DNA from: Thioalkalivibrio sulfidiphilus HL-EbGr7
Lineage (GTDB): Bacteria > Pseudomonadota > Gammaproteobacteria > Ectothiorhodospirales > Ectothiorhodospiraceae
Direction of reading: 5' to 3'
Assembly: GCF_000021985.1 (NCBI RefSeq)
Contig: NC_011901.1
Location: 2,232,001 to 2,296,000 of the forward strand
Length of the DNA stretch: 64,000 nt
The notes beneath the pieces are model-generated. The model was given only the letters and a program-made list of their open reading frames with translations. It was not told the origin of the DNA and made no database searches. Position 1 is the first letter of the stretch. Every line of letters starts with the position of its first letter. Made by a program: the position numbers and the translations under genes. This document shows positions 55,523-63,253 of this stretch, in pieces.

Positions 55523-57217
55523 TCACACCAGGATCATTTCGTTCTGGCCGGCACCGGCCGGGATCATGGGATAGACGTTCTCGGACTGATCGGTGATGAA
55601 GTCCATGAACACCAGGCGGTCCTTGAGCTTGAGGGCCTCCTTGATGGCGCCCTCCACGTCAGCGGGCTTCTCGATGCGCATGCCCACGTGGCCGTAGGCC
55701 TGGGCGAGCGCCATGAAGTCCGGCAGGGCATCCATGTAGGACATGGCGTAACGGCCCTGATAGAAGAACTCCTGCCACTGCCGCACCATGCCCATGTAAC
55801 GGTTGTTCAGGTTCACCACCTTGATGGGCAGGTGATACTGCAGGCAGGTTGACAGCTCCTGGATGCACATCTGGATGCTGGCCTCACCGGTGATACAGGC
55901 CACCGTGGCATCCGGGTGGGCAAGCTGCACGCCCATGGCCGACGGCAGGCCGAAACCCATGGTGCCGAGCCCCCCCGAGTTGATCCAGCGATTGGGCTTG
56001 TCGAACTTGTAGAACTGCGCCGCCCACATCTGGTGCTGGCCCACGTCGGAGGTGACGAAGGCATCCCCCTTGGTAAGCTTCCACAGGGTCTCGATCACGA
56101 ACTGGGGCTTGATGAGTTCGGAGTTGCGGTCGAACTTCAGGCAGTCCATGGCGCGCCACTCGTCGATCTGCTTCCACCAGGCCTTGAGCGCGGTGGCGTC
56201 GGGCTTGCGCGGGTCGGCCTTGATCTCCTTGATCATGGCCTTGAGCACGCTGTCCACTTGGCCGACGATGGGCACATCCACCTTCACGTTCTTGGAGATG
56301 GAGGCCGGGTCCACGTCCACGTGCACGATCTTGGCGTAGGGGCAGAACTTCTCGATGTTGCCCGTCACCCGGTCGTCGAAGCGGGCGCCGATGGCGATTA
56401 CCAGGTCAGCGTGGTGCATGGCCATGTTGGCTTCATAGGTGCCGTGCATGCCCAGCATGCCGATGAACTGCTTGTCGGTGGCCGGGTAGCCACCCAGGCC
56501 CATCAGGGTGTTGGTGATGGGATAACCGAGCAGCCTGGTGAAGTCGGTCAGGGACTTGGCGGCACGGCCCAGGATCACGCCACCGCCGGTATAGATCACC
56601 GGCTGGCGCGCCTCCAGGATCAGGTCGATGGCCTTCTTGATCTGCCCCGTGTGGCCCTTGACCGTCGGATTGTAGGAACGCATCCGGATGGTCTTGGGGT
56701 AGCTGAACTCGCACTTGTGGGCGGTGACATCCTTGGGGATGTCCACCACCACCGGGCCGGGTCGGCCGGAGGTGGCCACGTAGAAGGCCTTCTTGATGGT
56801 GGTGGCCAGATCCTTGACGTCCTTGACCAGGAAGTTGTGCTTCACGCAGGGGCGCGTGATACCGACGGTGTCCACTTCCTGGAAGGCGTCGTTGCCGATC
56901 AGGCTGGTGGGCACCTGGCCGGTGAACACCACCAGGGGCACGGAATCCATGTAGGCGTCGGCGATGCCGGTGATGGCATTGGTGGCGCCGGGACCGGAGG
57001 TTACCAGGGCTACACCGGGCTTGTCCGTCGACTTGGCATAGCCTTCGGCGGCGTGAATCGCCCCCTGTTCATGCCGCACGAGGATGTGTGCAACCTTATC
57101 CTGCTTGTACAGGGCGTCGTAGATGTGAAGCACGGCGCCACCCGGGTACCCGAAAATAAGATCGACACCTTCCTCCTGCAAGCAGCGGACAAAGATCTCG
57201 GCACCGGTCAATTCCAC
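55523..57217 (-). CDS. ilvB: Acetolactate synthase large subunit
   Basis: A 564-aa thiamine-diphosphate enzyme. ELTGAEIFVRCLQEEGVD starts the protein; the catalytic glutamate is in RHEQGAIHAAEGYA; the ThDP motif runs from TGEASIQM to NLNNRYMGMVRQWQ. I begin at GTG 57217, preceded by AGGAG seven bases upstream; no ATG fits. It heads the ilvB-ilvN-ilvC-psd-pssA-leuA run and has a GC-rich leader hairpin. Confidence 0.95.
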   Translation of the reverse strand: MELTGAEIFVRCLQEEGVDLIFGYPGGAVLHIYDALYKQDKVAHILVRHEQGAIHAAEGYAKSTDKPGVALVTSGPGATNAITGIADAYMDSVPLVVFTGQVPTSLIGNDAFQEVDTVGITRPCVKHNFLVKDVKDLATTIKKAFYVATSGRPGPVVVDIPKDVTAHKCEFSYPKTIRMRSYNPTVKGHTGQIKKAIDLILEARQPVIYTGGGVILGRAAKSLTDFTRLLGYPITNTLMGLGGYPATDKQFIGMLGMHGTYEANMAMHHADLVIAIGARFDDRVTGNIEKFCPYAKIVHVDVDPASISKNVKVDVPIVGQVDSVLKAMIKEIKADPRKPDATALKAWWKQIDEWRAMDCLKFDRNSELIKPQFVIETLWKLTKGDAFVTSDVGQHQMWAAQFYKFDKPNRWINSGGLGTMGFGLPSAMGVQLAHPDATVACITGEASIQMCIQELSTCLQYHLPIKVVNLNNRYMGMVRQWQEFFYQGRYAMSYMDALPDFMALAQAYGHVGMRIEKPADVEGAIKEALKLKDRLVFMDFITDQSENVYPMIPAGAGQNEMILV

Positions 57218-57255
57218 GGCTTGTCTCCTGCGTGTTGCGAGGGTGGTGGGGTTGG

Positions 57256-57310
57256 CTTCCCCACGCCCGACCGGGCGCAGAAGCGCCCGGAGCCGGAACG
57301 GCGGGGAAAG
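57256..57310 (-). promoter_or_regulatory. ilvB: Nested leader hairpin upstream of ilvB
   Basis: Inner stem CCGGGCGC-TTCT-GCGCCCGG (57271-57290) stands inside outer arms CTTTCCCCGCC and GGCGTGGGGAAG. It begins about 40 bases before the ilvB GTG. No T run follows and no leader peptide rich in Leu, Val or Ile is clear. It may modulate translation or be a remnant attenuator. A TACTAT-like -10 lies just upstream. The rest of 57218-57559 is repeat A9. Confidence 0.45.
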
Positions 57311-57430
57311 GGCCCAATAGTAATATGAAGCGGTCGGAATTTCACGAAAACTTGATATTTCAGACACATCCTGTGGTTTTCCTGCCAGCTTCGCCGCCCG
57401 CATCCGACGGTCCCCGTCAGCATGGAAAGT

Positions 57431-57546
57431 CAAAAGCTGGAACGCAAAGGGCGCGAAGGTCTCGCCAAGGACGCCAGGAAAATCTCTTGTAAGACAAAAC
57501 CCTTGCGTCCTGCGCGCATCGCTTCGCGCCCTTTGCGGTGAGCTTC
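57431..57546. repeat. GCAAAG-family palindromic repeat (A9)
   Basis: Outer arms CAAAAGCTGGAACGCAAAGG and CCCTTTGCGGTGAGCTTCT, with inner units. It is similar to A8. It lies between the mutS2-like 3' end and the ilvB promoter. Confidence 0.83.
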
Positions 57547-57559
57547 TCGGGTCTGGAGG

Positions 57560-59128
57560 CTAACGCCCCTCCCCGATGATGGCCGCCAGATGCCCCCTCG
57601 CCCGCTCCACCAGGGCCTCGGGCAGGCCATTCTTCTGGGCGATGGTGAGCCCCAGGGACACCCCCGGCTCGCCGATGATCAGCCGGTAGGTGGGCGCCAG
57701 GCGCTGGTGGTCGAACTGCATGGAGGCGTTGCGGATGCCCGGGTGCCTGGCGGCATAGTCCTTGAGCGGCGAGAGGTGGGTATTGACGATGCCCTGGACC
57801 TTGCGGGACAGCAGCTCGTCCAGCACCGCCATGGCCAGGGCCGCGCCCTCCTCCGGGTCCGTGCCGGTGCCCAACTCGTCCAGCAGCACCAGGGTCTCGC
57901 CGTCCGCCTCGTCCAGGATGCGCTTGAGCACCTCCACGTGGCCGGCGAAGGTGGACAGGTGATGAAACAGGCTCTGGTGGTCGCCCACGTCCACGATCAC
58001 CCGGGCATAGCTGCCGATCTCGCAGTCCTGTTCCGCGGGCACGTGCAGGCCGCACCAGGCCATCACCGTGATCAGGCCCAGGGTCTTGAGCGCCACGGTC
58101 TTGCCGCCGGTGTTGGGACCGGTGACCAGCAGCAGCACGTCGTTGCCGTCCAGGTGAATGGACAGGGGCACGGGCCGGGGTCCACTGCCGTCGGCAAACT
58201 GGATCAGCAGCAGGGGGTGGTAGGCCTCCGCGAGGCGCACCCGCGGCCCTTCCACCAGGGTGGGGGCGTGGGCATTCATGTGGTGGGAAAGCTGCCCGGC
58301 GGCGAAGGCCAGGTCCACCCAGGTGAGTGCATCCAGCATGCCGTTCAGGGCATCCATGTGCTCGGCGATACCGGCCGTCAGCTCCCGCAGCACCCGCTGC
58401 TGCTCGGCGTTGATGCGCCCGTTCAGGGTGTCCAGGCGGTTGTTCAGGGGCACCGCCTCCATGGGTTCCACGATCTGGTCGCGACCGCCCATGGCCGAGC
58501 CCCGGCGCACCCCCTTGACCTTGTCCGCCTCGGTGCCGCGGATCACGATCACCGCGCGCTCGCTGTTCCACTGCACCTTGCGGTGGTCATCGAGGCAGTC
58601 GCGGATGTCGTCACGGCCCATGCGCCCGAGCACCACCTGCTCCACCTCGGCACGCAGCTTCGACCGCTCAGCAAAGGCCTCTTCCAGCTCGGTACTGGCG
58701 TCCTCGCGCAGGGAACCTGCACCCACGAGGCTCTTGTCCAGCAGTTCCACCAGCGCCTGGGGCGGCTTCAGTTCATCCAGGCTGCCAGGATAGATATCCG
58801 GCGTTTCGTCCAGCGCCCCGGCCAGCTGGCCGGCGGCACGCATCACCACCTGGATGTTGTGCATGGCCTGGGTGGAGAGCCGCGCGCCCGGAGAAGACGC
58901 CTGACGCAGGGCCGCACGGATGTCCGGCAGCTGTCCCATGAGCGGCATGCGCCCCGCATCGATGCGGGTGCGGGCCGCCGTGACCGCCCGCTGCATGTCA
59001 CGGGCCACCGCCAGGGTCGGCGCCGGCTCCAGGGCCCGCGCGGCATCGGCCCCGTAGGGGGTGTGGGTCAGGCGTTCCAGCAATCGCCGGATGGAGTCGA
59101 ACTCCAGGGGTTTCAGATCGGCTTGCAT
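57560..59128 (-). CDS. mutS2: MutS2-like ATPase without Smr domain
   Basis: A 522-aa protein with the MutS2 layout: core helices with LSTQAMHNIQVVMRAAG, a clamp region, then the ABC ATPase with Walker A TGPNTGGKT, the signature HLSTFAGHV and Walker B VLLDELGTGTDPEEG. It stops soon after the ATPase (GHLAAIIGEGR). The C-terminal coiled coil and Smr nuclease domain of full-length MutS2 (about 780 residues) are absent. The frame downstream is repeat A9, not remnant coding sequence. It may be a MutS-related protein that never had Smr. Confidence 0.83.
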   Translation of the reverse strand: MQADLKPLEFDSIRRLLERLTHTPYGADAARALEPAPTLAVARDMQRAVTAARTRIDAGRMPLMGQLPDIRAALRQASSPGARLSTQAMHNIQVVMRAAGQLAGALDETPDIYPGSLDELKPPQALVELLDKSLVGAGSLREDASTELEEAFAERSKLRAEVEQVVLGRMGRDDIRDCLDDHRKVQWNSERAVIVIRGTEADKVKGVRRGSAMGGRDQIVEPMEAVPLNNRLDTLNGRINAEQQRVLRELTAGIAEHMDALNGMLDALTWVDLAFAAGQLSHHMNAHAPTLVEGPRVRLAEAYHPLLLIQFADGSGPRPVPLSIHLDGNDVLLLVTGPNTGGKTVALKTLGLITVMAWCGLHVPAEQDCEIGSYARVIVDVGDHQSLFHHLSTFAGHVEVLKRILDEADGETLVLLDELGTGTDPEEGAALAMAVLDELLSRKVQGIVNTHLSPLKDYAARHPGIRNASMQFDHQRLAPTYRLIIGEPGVSLGLTIAQKNGLPEALVERARGHLAAIIGEGR

Positions 59129-59137
59129 AGGAATAAT

Positions 59138-59246
59138 CAGAGACAAGAGACAAGTGGCTAGAGACAAGAGGGGGCTTCTGCTGACTCTGCCGCAGAGCGC
59201 ACACAACGTGCACCTTATCTTGTCTCTTGTATCTTGTCTCTTGTCA
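59138..59246. repeat. CAAGAGA-family palindromic heptamer repeat (C6)
   Basis: Left AGAGACAAGAGACAAGTGGC, right TCTTGTCTCTTGTATCTTGT. The stop codon of the aldo/keto reductase (TGA in GTGACAAGA) is in the last unit. Confidence 0.88.
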
Positions 59247-60413
59247 CTCGGCCTTCTTATACATGGACAGGTAATCCTTGCGCTCCAGCGGCGGGAGCTT
59301 TGCCACCGCCAGCATGTCGTCCAGGTGCTCGGGCGTGCTCATGCCCACCAGGGAGGTACCCAGGCCCGGGGTGGAGCGGTTGAACTGCATGGCCCGTTGC
59401 GCGGGCTTGAGGTCCGCGAAGCGCTCGGCCACCACGTCCACGGACTGGCTGCCCAGGTGGCCCTTGAACATGGTGTGGGAGGCCATCATGTAGACCTCCA
59501 GCTGGTGTGCCGCCTGAATGGGGGAGCCCACGTTGCCCTGACCGGTGGCGGTGTTGAAGCGGGTGAAGCCCTCCAGCATCACCTGGTTGAAGGGCATCAT
59601 CACGATCTTGAAGTGATGCCGCGCATGATCATCGCCGGTCACCTCCCGGGCGGCACCCTCGGCCAGGCCGATCATGGAAGTGATGGACTGGAACATCCTG
59701 GCGTCGGTCTCCACCCTGAAACCCTCGAAGGTGGTGATGCCGTAGGCGCGGATGCGCTTTTCATTGGCCGCCCGTTCCAGCACCTGGAACACCCTGGCGA
59801 GCTTGCGGTTGGTGGCCTCCTTGCCGATCACCGGGATGTGCACCTCCGGCTGATCCACCAGGAAGGCATCCAGGGTCTCCACGCCCATCAGGCTGCGCGA
59901 CAGCTCGATCTGGTAGTTGATGTACTCGGGCGTCAGCAGGTGCGCGCCCTTGGCCAGGTCGTCCTTGGTGCCCAGACCCTGGGCGACGATCTCCGACTCG
60001 AACCAGGCGTTCATGTCCGCCGGCGGACCACCGCGCAGGGTCAGGAAGCCGCCCTTGGACATGAGGAACATGGCCTCCCGGGGCACCCCCGCCTCGATGG
60101 CCGCGCGCACCCCCGCACCCACCGCGGCCAGGGAGCGGCCGTAGCGGTAATGGGCGCCGGTGTCGATGACGTTGATGCCCCGGGTGAGTGCCTTGGTCAC
60201 GATGGCGCTGATGGCCGCGTCGACCTGCGGGCTCGCCTCGCCGCCGAAGGTGCCCACACCGAGGCTGGAGAGCTGCATGCGGGCGCGCAGGAATTCGCTG
60301 TAATGGCCCGGGGCGGCGTCACCGGAGGCGATGTGGGCCTCGGCATAGGCGCGGGTGGCCTTGGCATTGGCGTAACCGGGGATCAGGGAAGCTGTGTTCA
60401 TGGACTGTGACAT
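59244..60413 (-). CDS. Aldo/keto reductase-like protein with altered active site
   Basis: A 389-aa TIM-barrel oxidoreductase of the AKR superfamily, longer than the usual 280-340. The tetrad Asp and Tyr are in NVIDTGAHYRYGRS and the Lys in MFLMSKGGF. The position of the His in the family pattern (LLLHWP) reads FLVDQPE here, so the histidine is replaced. A second distinct region (IGLAEGAAREVTGDDHARHH) is inserted before the last helices. Starts at 60413 or 60401 are both possible. Substrate unknown. Confidence 0.78.
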   Translation of the reverse strand: MSQSMNTASLIPGYANAKATRAYAEAHIASGDAAPGHYSEFLRARMQLSSLGVGTFGGEASPQVDAAISAIVTKALTRGINVIDTGAHYRYGRSLAAVGAGVRAAIEAGVPREAMFLMSKGGFLTLRGGPPADMNAWFESEIVAQGLGTKDDLAKGAHLLTPEYINYQIELSRSLMGVETLDAFLVDQPEVHIPVIGKEATNRKLARVFQVLERAANEKRIRAYGITTFEGFRVETDARMFQSITSMIGLAEGAAREVTGDDHARHHFKIVMMPFNQVMLEGFTRFNTATGQGNVGSPIQAAHQLEVYMMASHTMFKGHLGSQSVDVVAERFADLKPAQRAMQFNRSTPGLGTSLVGMSTPEHLDDMLAVAKLPPLERKDYLSMYKKAE

Positions 60414-60529
60414 GATTGAGTTCAAAGGTCGGAAATGCTACCAGAATCCGTGGCAGGACGGGCACCCGCCGGACGCGCCGTAGTACACTTCGAGACATAC
60501 CGGATCTGCGCACGCAGCAACAGGATTCC

Positions 60530-61825
60530 ATGTCATCCATCGCCGACGAAACCATGCAGGATATCCGGGATTCGCTCCCGGAAAACTGCGATGAAATCTA
60601 CACCCGCCATGTCACGGAACTCGGTGAACAACGCCAGGTTCAGGCCAGCGAGGACATCTTCAGCGCGACGGGGCACAAGCTGCTCGCCCGCCAGGCTCGA
60701 ATCGACCGGGGCGTATTCGAAAAACTCACGCGTCACAAACTGCTGCGCCCGCTGGATCACAGCCTGTCCATCGAAGGCGCCGTCCAATCACCGGAACTGG
60801 TGACTGTCGGACAGGAACTGGCGGAGCAGGACCCCCTGCTCCAGGCCCTCCACACCACCCTGAAAAATCCCCAGGCACCGCTGAATCACCTGGGCAAGGT
60901 GATCCTGGTACCGCCCCTGGCCGCGAAACTGACCGTGTTCAGGGAACGGATGTCCGATCACTTTCGCCACGCCGTTCGGGTCGCCCTGACCGCCTGTGCG
61001 CTGGCGGAGTCCGGCGGCGCCGAGACCGCGGCCCTGTCACGGACCGTCTGCACGGCGGGGCTGTTCCATGACCTCGGGGAATTGCACATCAGCCCAGAGA
61101 TCTTCGCCTTGCGTCGCCCCCTTGAGCCGCCCGAGGAGCGGCAGGTGCGTGCCCACCCGGTGATCGCCTACCTGCTGCTCAGGGAATTTCCGCAATATCA
61201 CCCCGAAGTCAGCCGGGCCGTGCTGGAACACCACGAACGACTGGACGGCAGCGGCTATCCCCAGGGCCGCTCCGGCGACAGGCTGGCCATGGCAGGCCGC
61301 ATCCTGGCGGTGGCGGAACTGGCCGTGGCCCTTTGCGATCGCGGCGGTGGAGACAACCTGGCGGCCATCCTGAAAGGCCAGCCGGAAAAGCTCGATGCCC
61401 TGCCTGTGGGGCGTCTGCTGCTGGCCCTGCAGCACTGCCCCACATCAAACAAGCAGTCCAGGCCTACCATGCCGGAGATGATCATCGCCGATCTGCGCGA
61501 AGTGCTGGATCTGGTCCAGCAGGGCCTTGAGGCGACGCGGACCGACACCGGCGCCGCCGCGCGCTTGATCAATGGACGCCTCACGGATCTGGCCCGATCA
61601 CTGGATCGTGCCGGGATGCGTGCCGCCGCACCCGATCAGTGGCTGGAAGATTTACAAGAGTCGCCCGAGTTGAGTGTCGAACTGGCAGCCCTCACCCGCG
61701 AAGCGAGCTATCGGCTCAAAGGCATCGCCGCAGAAATCCAGCATCAACAGGTGGCAGTCAACGGCGATACCCGTAGTGCCACTCCCGCCCTCTCGGACTG
61801 GCTTGATCGCATCAGCCGGCTGTGA
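60530..61825 (+). CDS. HD-GYP-domain phosphodiesterase-like protein
   Basis: A 431-aa soluble protein. The HD-GYP domain is in the middle (about 145-300): LFHDLGELHISPEIF for the HD motif and HHERLDGSGYPQG for the GYP motif. The usual HDxGK lysine is glutamate here (HDLGE). An N-terminal helical region and a C-terminal helical tail of about 120 residues have no recognised domain. It would hydrolyse cyclic di-GMP if active. Its 3' end overlaps the convergent deacetylase-like gene by 14 bases. Confidence 0.82.
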   Translation: MSSIADETMQDIRDSLPENCDEIYTRHVTELGEQRQVQASEDIFSATGHKLLARQARIDRGVFEKLTRHKLLRPLDHSLSIEGAVQSPELVTVGQELAEQDPLLQALHTTLKNPQAPLNHLGKVILVPPLAAKLTVFRERMSDHFRHAVRVALTACALAESGGAETAALSRTVCTAGLFHDLGELHISPEIFALRRPLEPPEERQVRAHPVIAYLLLREFPQYHPEVSRAVLEHHERLDGSGYPQGRSGDRLAMAGRILAVAELAVALCDRGGGDNLAAILKGQPEKLDALPVGRLLLALQHCPTSNKQSRPTMPEMIIADLREVLDLVQQGLEATRTDTGAAARLINGRLTDLARSLDRAGMRAAAPDQWLEDLQESPELSVELAALTREASYRLKGIAAEIQHQQVAVNGDTRSATPALSDWLDRISRL

Positions 61826-63026
61826 CCGTCTTCTCGAGCATGATACCGCCACGGACCAGCGCCGGATGTGCCGACAGGAGGGCATCGACACGCTCGCGCA
61901 CTTCCCGTCGCACCTCCCCTTCCACCAGCCTGTCCAACCGAGAAGTGAACAGGTCCTCGAAATAATCCTCTTCCTCGTCCTGATCCCAGTCCACGGCGCG
62001 CAACAGGGCCTCGCCCTCGGGCGGGATGGCCTCGGGCAGTTCGCGCCCCGAGAGCAAGCCCCAGACACCGGCCCAGCAGCGGGCGAGCATCAGGGGGTGG
62101 TAACCGCCGCCGCCCACCACCAGCAGCCGCGGCGTCCCATCGGAATGCCTGGGCGCGTCGTTGATGACCCGCTCCACCACCTCCAGGAACAGCTGGGTGG
62201 AGATGTGGAACTTGCCCAGGGGATCCGGGCCGAGGATGTCGGTGCCCGCCTGGAGCACGATCACCTCCGGGCGGAAGGCCTCCAGCACCGCCGGCCAGAG
62301 GCGCCCGAACACGTGGCGGTATTCGTCGTCGTTCATGCCCTTGGGCAGGGGCATGTTCACGGCGTTGTTGAGCGGCCCGGTGTCCTCGATGCCACCGCCC
62401 TTGAAGGGATAGGCGTAGCTCGTGTCCATGTGCAGGGAGCAGGTCATCACCTGGTCATCGCTGCGAAAGGCCGCCTCCACCCCGTCGCCGTGGTGCGCAT
62501 CGATGTCCAGGTACAGGACGCGCAGCCCTTCCCGACGCAGCCGCAGGATACCGAGCACCGGATCGTTGAAGAAGCAGAAACCCTGTGCCGCATCCGGCGC
62601 CGCGTGGTGCATGCCGCCCGCCGGGTTGAAGGCCATGAAGCCCTCCAGCACCCGTTCGGCGCCCTGGATGCTGCCGTAGGTGGCGGTGGCGGGGGTGGCG
62701 AAGAAACCGGGGAAGTACGGGTTCTCGAAGTTGCCGATGTTGTGCCGCTGGCGGTAGCGATCATAGACCTTGCCCAGCGCCTCGCAGCGCTGCATGGCCG
62801 AGACGTATTCGCGGGTGTGAAACCACTCAAGTTCCGCCGGCGTGGCCTTGCGCGAGACCTGGAATTCCTCCTCCGTGAGCGCGCCATAGGCCCGGATCAG
62901 GTCCAGGGTCAGGGACACGCGCGGGATGCCCAGGGGATGGTTGTCCCCGTAGCTATGCCGCCGGTAACGGGACGCGCCGATCAGCAGTGCCTTGCGGGTG
63001 GGTTCGGTACGAGACGGTGTGATCAT
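61812..63026 (-). CDS. Histone deacetylase-superfamily protein
   Basis: A 404-aa zinc amidohydrolase of the HDAC/acetoin-utilisation AcuC type. GGMHHAAPDAAQGFCFFNDP contains the paired active-site histidines, LDIDAHHGDGVEAAF the zinc aspartate and histidine, and LQAGTDILGPDPLG the second metal aspartate. An insertion beyond residue 300 is mild. In bacteria such proteins deacetylate polyamines, acetyl-CoA synthetase or unknown targets. It is convergent with, and overlaps by 14 bases, the HD-GYP gene. Confidence 0.88.
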   Translation of the reverse strand: MITPSRTEPTRKALLIGASRYRRHSYGDNHPLGIPRVSLTLDLIRAYGALTEEEFQVSRKATPAELEWFHTREYVSAMQRCEALGKVYDRYRQRHNIGNFENPYFPGFFATPATATYGSIQGAERVLEGFMAFNPAGGMHHAAPDAAQGFCFFNDPVLGILRLRREGLRVLYLDIDAHHGDGVEAAFRSDDQVMTCSLHMDTSYAYPFKGGGIEDTGPLNNAVNMPLPKGMNDDEYRHVFGRLWPAVLEAFRPEVIVLQAGTDILGPDPLGKFHISTQLFLEVVERVINDAPRHSDGTPRLLVVGGGGYHPLMLARCWAGVWGLLSGRELPEAIPPEGEALLRAVDWDQDEEEDYFEDLFTSRLDRLVEGEVRREVRERVDALLSAHPALVRGGIMLEKTVTAG

Positions 63027-63051
63027 CTGTTCTTATCTGTCTATGGACTGT

Positions 63052-63231
63052 TAACGCAGAGGGCGCAGAGACGCAGAGGACGCGGAGTACATCCGAATTA
63101 AGAGCCACTTGTCATGCGCCAATCTCGAAACCATGCCTGCATCCATCCTCGCTAACCATGGACAATCGTGCGTGAGTGCTTTATCGGTCATCTCTCCGCG
63201 CCCTCTGCGTCTCTGCGTCCTCTGCGTTCCT
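63052..63231. repeat. GCAAAG-family repeat with arms 107 bp apart (A10)
   Basis: Left arm TAACGCAGAGGGCGCAGAGA (63052-63088), right arm CCGCGCCCTCTGCGTCTCTG (63196-63231), each with four units. The centre of 107 bases is not repetitive and contains no credible gene. It is the only member with a long centre. It fills the gap between the deacetylase-like and VWA genes. Confidence 0.83.
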
Positions 63232-63253
63232 TCGCCCTGATCAGAGTGGCAGA

